Shown here piece by piece: positions 1-6,384 of a DNA stretch of 8,197 nt (the stretch's first letter is position 1; each line of letters starts with the position of its first letter). The stretch lies in NCBI GenBank assembly GCA_905212395.1, contig CAJMEI010000042.1, forward strand, positions 1 through 8,197, written 5' to 3'. The position numbers were made by a program, and so were the translations under genes. Source of the stretch: an uncultured Christensenella sp. Lineage in GTDB: Bacteria; Bacillota; Clostridia; Christensenellales; Borkfalkiaceae. Under the pieces are notes generated by a model. It was not told the DNA's origin. It did no database searches and saw only the letters and a program-made list of their open reading frames with translations.

Positions 1-150
1 AGCGCTTATAATAGCAGTGGTGAATTATAAAAGATTATTTAAAATTAACTTCGATATAATTATTAACTAAATCGAAATAAGCGGTGCTAAATAGCTCTAA
101 AATATTTTCTGCTACAACTTTCGTAAAACGTTTCTAGTTTTTATAAAATA
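1..150. other. AT-rich intergenic stretch left of the pot terminator
   Basis: No supportable complete gene lies here. Plus-strand frame 2 is open from base 2 to a TAA at 68-70 and would encode about 22 residues with a hydrophobic start and a basic middle (ALIIAVVNYKRLFK...). This could be the tail of a gene entering from the left and converging on the pot operon, but it is too short and AT-rich to separate from chance. A weak 6-bp inverted repeat (TTCGAT/ATCGAA, about 49-80) is not convincing as a terminator. Confidence 0.3.
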
Positions 151-151
151 C

Positions 152-183
152 TCACCCCGAAAGACAAAAGTCTTTCGGGGTGA
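152..183 (-). terminator. Rho-independent terminator of the pot operon
   Basis: A perfect 14-bp inverted repeat has arms at 152-165 and 170-183 around an AAAA loop and contains a GC-rich CACCCCGA/TCGGGGTG block. On the minus strand it begins about 40 nt after the potD stop and is followed by a T-rich run (GTATTTTAT), as expected for intrinsic termination. The plus-strand exit (ATAAATTTACTT) is less T-rich. Bidirectional use is possible if a plus-strand gene ends to the left, but the minus-strand role is clearer. Confidence 0.88.
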
Positions 184-223
184 ATAAATTTACTTATTAA
201 ACATTCTATTATTTAAAGAATTT

Positions 224-1861
224 TTATTTGACTATTTCCTTTTTGGAAATAAGTTTAAGGTTTTTTCTTGTTTTACCATAGCCGAATTTTCCCGATTTTA
301 TTAGTTTGTCTATTACGATATATCCCGCAATAAGTAAAACAACCACTACCACTATTATAATCATTGCAACGGGCGACATATAACCGATTTTTACGCTAGA
401 CCACATATTATTTAAATCGTTATTTTGTTCTTTGGTAAAGTAGTCCATTATAATACATCTTTCTACGGTTTCGCCGTCGGGGTATTGCGTAGAAAGTTGT
501 CTGTCAATCGTGTCGGTGTAAATTATAGATTTTCCTTCCGATTTCTTTTCTTCGGAAATATTAGAAAAGAAATAACTTACGTCGTGAGAGTAGACTTCTA
601 TCGTTTCTTCCGAAAAAGAAATAACTTCGTCGTCATCGTTGTACTCAGGGATATTTAAGTTGTAAGTTCCGTCGGCGTTTTTAAACGAATTTAAAGTAGC
701 TTCGTCTAGCTCTCCGAAATATTCTTCGCTATAAGTTTTGCCGTTAAATTCTAAATCTCCGTCCGAAGACTCTACCAAAACGTACAAACCATACCAATCT
801 TTTGCGTTATCAAAAAGCTTATCTCCTGCGATTGCGGAAGTGTAGCCGATATAGTTCATATTTTCTATAACGTTTTCGGGAGTATTTAAAAAGTCTAAAA
901 ACTCTTGCGCTAACGCCTTATTTGCACCTTTTGGCATAACCCAACCGTCAAACCAAACGTTACTGCCTTCTTCGGGGACGGAATAGTAAAGTTCCGTTCC
1001 GTATTTTTCGGCTTCGTCCAAAGTGTAAACGGCGTCCCCCGACCAAGCGAAGTTAATCCAAATTTTGCCCGAAGCCATATCGGATTTTCCGCTGTCTACT
1101 TCGAATCCGTAAACCGACTCTTTAACTTTTCTTAAAACGTCTTCGCTTTTTTTAAGGGTATCCTTGCTTGTGTCGTTAAAGATTTTAGAAAGGTTTTTAT
1201 TGTAGTCGGCGCTAGTTTTATCTAACGCTTTAAGCTCGTCTTCAAAGGCGATTCCTTGCGCTAAAATATAGCTATCCCTTGCGCTGTCTTTAATCGTACT
1301 TTTAAATTTATAGGCTGGGTTTAAAATTCCTTTCCAACTTTTCATATCTTCGTGAGAAACTTTTTCGGGATTGTAAACGTAGCCCATAGTTCCCCACATA
1401 TAGCAAACGCCGTATCTGTACCAGTCGTTTTGCTTAAACAAATTTTTAATATAATCTGAAACGTTATTTTCGTACTCGGGAATATATTTATAAGTGCCGT
1501 CTTCGTTTAAGTCAAATTCTTCGAGCATATCTTCTTTTATCATCTTTAAAAGCATATAGTCGGAAGGGCAAACTAAGTCGTAGCTATAAGTGTTGTTTTT
1601 CTTGTTTTTGGTAAGTTTGAGTTCGTTATACATATTTTCGTTAGTGCCGTAAGTGGAATAATTTACGGTCACTTTTTTTCCGTATTTGTTAAAATAGTAT
1701 TTTTCGAACTCGGAAACCATATCAAAGTCTTCGCCTTCGGCAATGTATTCTTCGCAGTTGTAAACGTTAAGTACTAGTTTTTCTTCTTTTTTACAAGCTG
1801 TTAGCGGAGAAATTACCGCAAAACATAAAATAAAAATTAATAGAAAACTGATTTTTTTCAT
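224..1861 (-). CDS. potD: PotD-type polyamine-binding lipoprotein, extended and with a C-terminal membrane anchor
   Basis: This is the extracytoplasmic spermidine/putrescine-binding subunit of the PotABCD importer. Residues 1-23 form a lipoprotein signal peptide with a lipobox LTAC (Cys23 lipidated). Family landmarks follow in order: VYNCEEY (33-39), STYGTNENMY (69-78), CPSDYM (98-103), a W273 region, WFD (303-305), IGYTSA (338-343) and YPDGET (460-465). At 545 residues it is far longer than typical PotD (about 350). Most of the excess is an acidic insertion at about 350-455. There is also a transmembrane helix at about 497-516 followed by a basic tail of about 29 residues. Trp34 of E. coli PotD is replaced by Cys36. 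The start has AAGGAG 6 nt upstream and overlaps the potC stop by 4 bp. The polyamine class is well supported; the exact ligand is uncertain because of the pocket changes. Confidence 0.9.
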   Translation of the reverse strand: MKKISFLLIFILCFAVISPLTACKKEEKLVLNVYNCEEYIAEGEDFDMVSEFEKYYFNKYGKKVTVNYSTYGTNENMYNELKLTKNKKNNTYSYDLVCPSDYMLLKMIKEDMLEEFDLNEDGTYKYIPEYENNVSDYIKNLFKQNDWYRYGVCYMWGTMGYVYNPEKVSHEDMKSWKGILNPAYKFKSTIKDSARDSYILAQGIAFEDELKALDKTSADYNKNLSKIFNDTSKDTLKKSEDVLRKVKESVYGFEVDSGKSDMASGKIWINFAWSGDAVYTLDEAEKYGTELYYSVPEEGSNVWFDGWVMPKGANKALAQEFLDFLNTPENVIENMNYIGYTSAIAGDKLFDNAKDWYGLYVLVESSDGDLEFNGKTYSEEYFGELDEATLNSFKNADGTYNLNIPEYNDDDEVISFSEETIEVYSHDVSYFFSNISEEKKSEGKSIIYTDTIDRQLSTQYPDGETVERCIIMDYFTKEQNNDLNNMWSSVKIGYMSPVAMIIIVVVVVLLIAGYIVIDKLIKSGKFGYGKTRKNLKLISKKEIVK

Positions 1862-2652
1862 TTTACGCTCCTTTTCTTATTCGCCCTTACGTTGAATACG
1901 ATTATTACTATAATCATAACGGCGAATATTATCGTAGACATAGCTCTTAACGCGGGTACGGAAGTATTTCTTCCCGCCTTTGCGTAAGCGTTGTAAACGT
2001 AAGTGGAAATAGTGTCAAAGGTAGAAGGTTTAGTAAAAGTCGTAACTATGTAATCGTCTAACGATAAAGTTATCGCCATTAAAAAGCCTGAAAAAATTCC
2101 CGACATTATCTGCGGAATAACAACGGTAAACAAAGCTTTTGTCTGGGAAGCGCCTAAATCGAGAGCGGCTTCGTACACGTTGGGATTCATTTGTTTAAGC
2201 TTTGGTATAACGTTTAACACTACGAAAGGAAAACATAAAACAACGTGTCCTATCAGCAAAGAAAGGTACGTTCTTCCGAATAAAAACAACGAACACACTA
2301 AGGCGATAGATATTGCGGTAACTATATCCGCGTTTATTACGGGAATATTAGTTACGGTAGAAAGAACTTTGTAAGTTCTTTTTTTGGAGTAATACATTCC
2401 TATCGCTCCCATAGTTCCTAAAACGGTGGCTATGGTTGCGGAAAGTACGGCAAGAAGTAAAGTATTGCCGATTGTCGCAAGTAATTCTTTATTTTTAAAT
2501 AGTTGCCTATATAAATCGAAAGTCCATTTGTCCGACCAAATACCTATCGTGGAAGAAGCGTTAAAGCTGTATACCGCTAAAAGTAAAATAGGGGCGTATA
2601 AAAATATCAATATTAAAAATAAATAGATATATCTTACTGTTTTCTTTACCAT
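1858..2652 (-). CDS. potC: Spermidine/putrescine ABC transporter permease PotC
   Basis: This is an integral membrane permease subunit of the type I importer; with PotB it forms the pore that PotA couples to ATP hydrolysis. The 264 residues have about six hydrophobic segments (roughly 7-29, 63-86, 105-127, 129-150, 182-205 and 237-256). The cytoplasmic EAA loop begins at 161 (EAALDLGAS, then a VIP turn near 178-180), where the ATPase docks. The length matches the family. The start at 2652 overlaps the potB stop by 7 bp and is preceded by a strong GGGGTGG element (2656-2664) inside the potB end. Its own stop overlaps the potD start by 4 bp. Order and paralogy to PotB support the PotC assignment. 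Confidence 0.93.
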   Translation of the reverse strand: MVKKTVRYIYLFLILIFLYAPILLLAVYSFNASSTIGIWSDKWTFDLYRQLFKNKELLATIGNTLLLAVLSATIATVLGTMGAIGMYYSKKRTYKVLSTVTNIPVINADIVTAISIALVCSLFLFGRTYLSLLIGHVVLCFPFVVLNVIPKLKQMNPNVYEAALDLGASQTKALFTVVIPQIMSGIFSGFLMAITLSLDDYIVTTFTKPSTFDTISTYVYNAYAKAGRNTSVPALRAMSTIIFAVMIIVIIVFNVRANKKRSVK

Positions 2653-3452
2653 AATCCACCCCTTGCTTCAACTTCCGTATCCGAAAATTTATTGGTAAAT
2701 ATCATAGAGACGAATATTACAACTAATAAAATTAAGGCGATTGCCGAACCCATATTCCAGTCGAACATAGTGCTGAATTGATTTTCTATAAGTTTACCTA
2801 TAATCGTAACGTTGCCGTTTCCGAGCGTATCGGAAATAACGTAACTCGTCGTAGTGGGAAGTAAAATCATCGTAATTGCGCTTATTACCCCCGGTTTGGA
2901 AAGTGGAAGAGTTATTTTCAAAAAAGTTTTAGCAGGGCTTGCGCCTAAATCGAGAGAAGCTTCCGTTAAACTTTTATCCATTTTGGATAGAGTTGTATAA
3001 ATAGGTAGTACGGCAAAGGGAAGATAATCGTAAACCATACCTATAACCGTATTTAAAAAGCTGGTTTTATTAGATTTGAATAAACCTAATTTATATAAAA
3101 GTTCTTTCATTGCGGCAGTTCTCAGTACGAAGTTTATCCACATAGGAAGAATAAATAATAATAAAAGAATTGCAGTTTTATTGCTTTTATTTTTAGATAA
3201 AATATACGCTACGGGGTAAGCTAAAACTATGCAAATTATAGTCGTGCAAATAGCAAGTCCTAAGCTTGTAAATAACGCGGTTAAATTTGCGTTATATTTA
3301 AAAAAGTTTATAAAGTTTTCTACGGTAACGTGTCCGTCCGAATCGGTAAAAGCGTATTTTACTATTAAAAACAGCGGGAAAATTACGAAGAAAAGCAAAA
3401 ATACGGCGTAGGGTATGCCGAAATGCTTTCTTGAAAAACGAATTTTTTTCAT
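2646..3452 (-). CDS. potB: Spermidine/putrescine ABC transporter permease PotB
   Basis: This is the partner permease of PotC in the cytoplasmic membrane. The 268 residues include hydrophobic segments at about 12-33, 57-85, 93-110, 133-153, 187-207 and 235-252. A classical EAA loop starts at 164 (EASLDLGAS, then LPLSKPG at 182-188), contacting PotA. The C terminus EARGGLW resembles the ends of Gram-positive PotB proteins. Its ATG overlaps the potA stop in an ATGA arrangement (4 bp), with only a weak purine-rich GGTGG upstream, so it is probably translated by coupling to potA. Nothing appears truncated. Confidence 0.93.
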   Translation of the reverse strand: MKKIRFSRKHFGIPYAVFLLFFVIFPLFLIVKYAFTDSDGHVTVENFINFFKYNANLTALFTSLGLAICTTIICIVLAYPVAYILSKNKSNKTAILLLLFILPMWINFVLRTAAMKELLYKLGLFKSNKTSFLNTVIGMVYDYLPFAVLPIYTTLSKMDKSLTEASLDLGASPAKTFLKITLPLSKPGVISAITMILLPTTTSYVISDTLGNGNVTIIGKLIENQFSTMFDWNMGSAIALILLVVIFVSMIFTNKFSDTEVEARGGLW

Positions 3453-4972
3453 TTTTCCACCGCCTTTAAAGTAAGATTAATTTTGTCTTTCGCGATTTTT
3501 ACGAATACTCTGTCGTTTTCGTCGTACTGATATTCGGTATCTACCACGAAATCTTCTTCGTTGTCGGTTCTAATAATTAGCTGATAATGGTCGCCTTTGT
3601 AAATGGAGCTTACAACCGTGCCCGCAACGTCGCCGTCTTCTTCTACGTCGGTAAGTTCTATGTCTTTTAATCCGACTTTAACAATAACGTCAACGTCGGT
3701 TAAATCTATTTTTTCGCCTTCCTGAGTTATTAAATATCCTTCTTCGTCTAAGTGGGAAGCGGGATAGAGTTGAGTTACGTCGCACTCGAATTCTCCGTCC
3801 GCGAAACAAACGGTATTTTTCTTCGTAACGTAGCCTATATATTCGTTAACGGAGAATTCTTTATGCATAACGTGAATACCGTCGGGAGAAATTTTTATTC
3901 CGTAACGTTTGCCTATTTCTCTTTCTACGGTGTCTTGAATTACTATTTCGCTTTTGCCTATCAGCATAGTCATTTGATAATGTACGCCTTTAAATATAGA
4001 AGAAGCTATAATTCCGTCCGCTTGTCCTTGACCTTCTTCGACAATGCAAACGTCTTCGGGACGAACTACTACGTCTACCAATTCGTTTTTGGGGAAGTCG
4101 TCTACCATATCGAAAATTTTATTTATAAATCTTACTTTTTTATCTCCGACTACCGTTCCGCTATAAATGTTGCTTTCGCCTATAAAGTTCGCTACGAATG
4201 CGTTTTTAGGTTCGTTATAAATATCTTCGGGCGTGCCTATTTGTTGGATAATTCCGTCTTTCATAACGACTATAGTGTCGCTCATAGAAAGCGCTTCCTC
4301 TTGGTCGTGCGTAACGTAAAGGAAAGTTATTCCTAATTTTTTGTGCATTTCCTTTAATTCCAACTGCATATCCTTTCTCATTTTTAGGTCGAGCGCGCCT
4401 AAGGGTTCGTCTAACAAAAGAATTTGCGGTTCGTTTACTATTGCCCTTGCAATGGCTACTCTTTGTTGTTGTCCGCCGGATAAGGTGTCTATGGTTCTAG
4501 ACTCAAAATCTTCTAGGTCAACCATTTTTAACGCTTTTGCAACTTTCTCGTCGATTTCCTTTTTAGTCATTTTATCTATTTTTTCTACCGTTCTGCCTTT
4601 TTTGTCGACGTAAGTAGAAACGAAGCGTTTTAATTTAAGACCGTAAGCGATATTATCGTGAACGTTTAAGTGCGGAAATAACGCGTACCTTTGGAAAACC
4701 GTATTGATAGGGCGTTTATTAGGCGGAAGCATAGTAATATCTTTTCCGTTTAATTCTATTTTTCCTTGATTGGGCATTTCAAAGCCCGCAATCATTCTAA
4801 GCGTAGTGGTTTTTCCGCAACCGGAAGGACCTAACAGCGTTACGAATTCGCCTTTTCTTATGTAAAGGTTAAGGTTGTCTACAACGGTAGTTCCGTCGTA
4901 AATTTTGGTAACGTTGGATAAGTTGATAATCTTTTCTTCCGAAGCGTTAAAAGCTTTTTTGTTTTCTCCCAT
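3449..4972 (-). CDS. potA: Spermidine/putrescine ABC transporter ATPase PotA with duplicated C-terminal module
   Basis: This cytoplasmic ATPase subunit powers polyamine uptake. The nucleotide-binding domain (about 15-250) is complete: Walker A GPSGCGKTT (48-56), Q-loop Gln94, signature LSGGQQQR (164-171), Walker B ILLLDEP (184-190, catalytic Glu189) and switch His222 in THDQEEA. The helical region near 115-135 has about 18 residues more than E. coli PotA. At 507 residues the protein is some 130 longer than usual, because the OB/TOBE-like regulatory module appears twice: about 265-372 (with RPED at 304-307 and SSIFKGVHYQ at 324-333) and about 376-504 (with SSIYKGDHYQ at 455-464). AAGGAG lies 5 nt before the ATG, and the gene follows the regulator stop by 13 bp. 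The family assignment is firm; the role of the second module is unknown. Confidence 0.94.
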   Translation of the reverse strand: MGENKKAFNASEEKIINLSNVTKIYDGTTVVDNLNLYIRKGEFVTLLGPSGCGKTTTLRMIAGFEMPNQGKIELNGKDITMLPPNKRPINTVFQRYALFPHLNVHDNIAYGLKLKRFVSTYVDKKGRTVEKIDKMTKKEIDEKVAKALKMVDLEDFESRTIDTLSGGQQQRVAIARAIVNEPQILLLDEPLGALDLKMRKDMQLELKEMHKKLGITFLYVTHDQEEALSMSDTIVVMKDGIIQQIGTPEDIYNEPKNAFVANFIGESNIYSGTVVGDKKVRFINKIFDMVDDFPKNELVDVVVRPEDVCIVEEGQGQADGIIASSIFKGVHYQMTMLIGKSEIVIQDTVEREIGKRYGIKISPDGIHVMHKEFSVNEYIGYVTKKNTVCFADGEFECDVTQLYPASHLDEEGYLITQEGEKIDLTDVDVIVKVGLKDIELTDVEEDGDVAGTVVSSIYKGDHYQLIIRTDNEEDFVVDTEYQYDENDRVFVKIAKDKINLTLKAVEK

Positions 4973-4985
4973 CTTTTCTCCTTTG

Positions 4986-5519
4986 TCAGAACGTCGGCGG
5001 CGCCGAAATCCATATAAATTTTGCGTCTTTTTGTTTTGTGTTTATAATATAATGTTTTTTGTCGGCTTTAAAGTAAAAACTTTCGCCTTTTTTGCAAACG
5101 TACTTTTTGTTTCCTAAATGAAGGGTAATTTCTCCTTCTAAAACGTAACCGAATTCTTCTCCTTCGTGCGGGACGTCTTCTTCGGTTGCATAGTCGGGCT
5201 TTAACACTATGTGCAGGGGCTCCATTAAATTTTTTTGCGCGTTTACCGCAAGGAAATTTTGTATTATTCCGTCCCCGATTTTTTCTATGTAGTCCTTTTC
5301 TTTAAAGACGATTTGTATTTCTTCTTCCTCCGTAAAAAACTCGCTTAAAGTAGTGCCGAGAGCGGATAGAATATCTATCAGCGTTGCTATAGAAGGGCTT
5401 GTTAAATCGTTTTCAAGTTGCGAAATGTATCCTTTGGTTAGTTCGCACCTGTCGGCTAGTTCTTCTTGCGTAAAATCGCATTGTAGCCTTAATTGTTTAA
5501 TTTTATCTCCTATTACCAT
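4986..5519 (-). CDS. XRE-family HTH transcriptional regulator with C-terminal cupin domain, first gene of the pot operon
   Basis: This is a 177-residue DNA-binding regulator. An XRE helix-turn-helix occupies about 6-61 (TQEELADRCELTKGYISQLE at 17-36), then a cupin_2 barrel spans about 102-172. Cupin motif 1 is HEGEEFGYVLEGE (118-130) and motif 2 includes KKGESFYF (143-150) and His156. The layout and the HEGEE...VLEGE motif resemble E. coli PuuR, the putrescine-responsive repressor, though orthology is not claimed. It is co-transcribed with potABCD, so it plausibly senses a polyamine or derivative through the cupin and controls its own operon. The start is set by AAAAGGAAAT just upstream (AGGA 4 nt from the ATG). 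Whether it represses or activates cannot be read from the sequence. Confidence 0.88.
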   Translation of the reverse strand: MVIGDKIKQLRLQCDFTQEELADRCELTKGYISQLENDLTSPSIATLIDILSALGTTLSEFFTEEEEIQIVFKEKDYIEKIGDGIIQNFLAVNAQKNLMEPLHIVLKPDYATEEDVPHEGEEFGYVLEGEITLHLGNKKYVCKKGESFYFKADKKHYIINTKQKDAKFIWISAPPTF

Positions 5520-5636
5520 AATTTCCTTTTAAAAAACTTCGTTACGAGGGTTACCGATAATTAATTTTTTAAGCGTAAAAAAACCGTTTTCTACTGATTA
5601 TTTTCTTTAAACTTTTTGTTTAGTAAAAGTAAACCA

Positions 5637-5680
5637 ACGATTGATATTATATATACGATTGCCCGCGTTGTCAAACGATT
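5637..5680. repeat. Three ACGATT direct repeats around the pot promoter, candidate operator
   Basis: On the plus strand ACGATT occurs at 5637-5642, 5655-5660 and 5675-5680; the first two extend to ACGATTG. Start-to-start spacings are 18 and 20 bp, roughly two helical turns. The first and second copies flank the -10 element and the second and third flank the -35. Regularly spaced direct repeats overlapping a strong promoter are typical of a repressor target, and the HTH-cupin regulator downstream is the obvious candidate. The repeats are visible; the binding role is inference. Confidence 0.45.
5646..5674 (-). promoter_or_regulatory. Consensus sigma-A promoter of the regulator-potABCD operon
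   Basis: Reading the minus strand, TTGACA (5674-5669) is followed by exactly 17 nt and then TATAAT (5651-5646), a perfect match to both consensus hexamers. Transcription should start near 5639, giving a 5' leader of about 120 nt before the regulator ATG at 5519. An A/T tract (5683-5701) lies directly upstream of the -35, like an UP element. Such a strong promoter suggests the operon needs repression to be controlled. Confidence 0.85.
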
Positions 5681-5704
5681 TTAATAAAAAAAACAAAAAA
5701 ATTG

Positions 5705-5733
5705 TTGACAAACAAATTATGCTGTAGTATAAT
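5705..5733 (+). promoter_or_regulatory. Orphan consensus sigma-A promoter reading rightward
   Basis: TTGACA (5705-5710), 17 nt, TATAAT (5728-5733) is a perfect consensus promoter on the plus strand, with start expected near 5740. The A8-C-A7 tract at 5686-5701 lies immediately upstream as an UP-like element. No plus-strand gene follows before the 3' end of the oppositely oriented PH-domain gene at 5860. A short untranslated RNA, an antisense RNA to that gene, or the remnant of a lost gene are the options. Confidence 0.75.
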
Positions 5734-5739
5734 ATGTTT

Positions 5740-5818
5740 ACCGCAAGTTCGGGTGTGAAACTAGAAAACAAAGTTTTTCAATTTTTTTAAAAAAATGCTT
5801 GACAAATTGAAATTTTTT
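5740..5818 (+). ncRNA. Possible short RNA from the orphan promoter
   Basis: This is inferred from a perfect plus-strand promoter followed by AT-rich hairpins with T-runs. One possible end is GAAAAC/GTTTTTC (5764-5769 with 5773-5779, one bulged T) followed by T7 at 5782-5788, giving about 50 nt. The other is the 9-bp inverted repeat ending at 5812 followed by T6, giving about 80 nt. The 5' part (ACCGCAAGTTCGGGT) can form only a weak stem. No convincing reading frame lies within it. I recognise no known RNA family. Confidence 0.25.
5776..5818 (+). terminator. Possible AT-rich terminator in front of the orphan promoter
   Basis: The arms TTTCAATTT (5776-5784) and AAATTGAAA (5804-5812) are perfectly complementary over 9 bp and are followed on the plus strand by TTTTTT (5813-5818). 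The loop contains half of a 16-bp perfect palindrome of T7A7 flanked by A and T (5781-5796). The stem has only one G:C pair, so it would be a weak terminator. On the minus strand it could also mark the end of the PH-domain gene's transcript, but no T-run follows there. Confidence 0.35.
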
Positions 5819-5859
5819 ATTTAATTATAGAGCAAAAATTTAAGGAAATATAAGGGATT

Positions 5860-6315
5860 TTAGTTTGTGGGATAATCGAGTGAGTCGTCGTAGACGGTAA
5901 ACTTTAAATTTTTAGAATTTAGTTTAAGCTCTTCCATAAAATCGTCAAAGCGTTCGGGAGAGATAACGACGTTGGAAAACTGCCCGTTTTCAAAGTAAAC
6001 CGATAGTCTTTTCGAATAAGTAAAACAAACTACTTCCGAAATCGTACTTATTAAAATACCGCTGTTTACAAAGCTTATTTTAAGCATAATTTTTCCGTTC
6101 TTTATATAATAATACGCGTTAAAAAGCGCGGAAACGGCAAATAGAATTACTGCAAAAGCGAAAAGTATTGCTAAAATATAGGACGGGTATTTATCTTTTA
6201 AAGAAGTATTTACCATTTTTATAACGTTTAAAATTATCGTTACGATAGAAATCGCCGTTATAACGAAAATTAAAACAATCGTGAGCGGAGTATATTTATA
6301 TCTGTATTTTTTCAT
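5860..6315 (-). CDS. Two-helix membrane protein with YyaB-like bacterial PH domain
   Basis: A 151-residue protein. Two hydrophobic helices (about 9-33 and 45-66) anchor it in the cytoplasmic membrane, followed by a domain at about 68-137 that fits the YyaB-type bacterial PH family (bPH_4, formerly DUF1200). That fit rests on a YYYIKNGKIMLKI start, a middle ISEVVCFTYSKRLSVYF strand pair and the hallmark ISPERFDDFMEEL near 118-130. The function of this family is unknown, so none is assigned. AAAGGA sits 6 nt before the ATG. It has its own promoter and is divergent from the ABC-F gene. Its stop is 340 bp before the pot regulator start, across a region with a new promoter, so it is probably not part of the pot operon. 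Confidence 0.75.
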   Translation of the reverse strand: MKKYRYKYTPLTIVLIFVITAISIVTIILNVIKMVNTSLKDKYPSYILAILFAFAVILFAVSALFNAYYYIKNGKIMLKISFVNSGILISTISEVVCFTYSKRLSVYFENGQFSNVVISPERFDDFMEELKLNSKNLKFTVYDDSLDYPTN

Positions 6316-6346
6316 AATAAATCCTTTAAAAAGTTTTCTAAAAGCT

Positions 6347-6375
6347 ATTTTAACACAAAATGCGTTTATTTACAA
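6347..6375 (-). promoter_or_regulatory. Probable promoter of the PH-domain membrane protein gene
   Basis: On the minus strand TTGTAA (6375-6370), 17 nt, TAAAAT (6352-6347) is a good sigma-A match with correct spacing. The expected start is near 6340, leaving a leader of about 25 nt that contains the AAAGGA ribosome binding site. It lies back to back with the ABC-F promoter, with the two -35 elements only about 10 bp apart. Confidence 0.6.
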
Positions 6376-6384
6376 TTTATTTGA

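Noticed and set aside
2..70. C-terminal fragment of a plus-strand gene entering from the left
   Set aside because: Only about 22 codons are visible, in AT-rich sequence, with no recognisable motif. Possible but not supportable as a gene call.
3752..4336. Plus-strand open frame of 194 codons opposite potA
   Set aside because: It is a shadow of the well-supported potA reading frame. Its composition (rich in Tyr, Phe, Val and Asn) is what the antisense of this coding sequence gives, and no domain is seen.
5795..5824. Nine-codon plus-strand frame (MLDKLKFFI) behind the orphan promoter
   Set aside because: It has no Shine-Dalgarno sequence, overlaps the terminator-like hairpin and contains a TTGACA-like string that explains part of its composition. 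It is too short to support.
5799..5831. A third TTGACA (5799-5804) as another rightward promoter
   Set aside because: No good -10 lies at 16-18 nt; the nearest AT-rich hexamers are poor matches or wrongly spaced.
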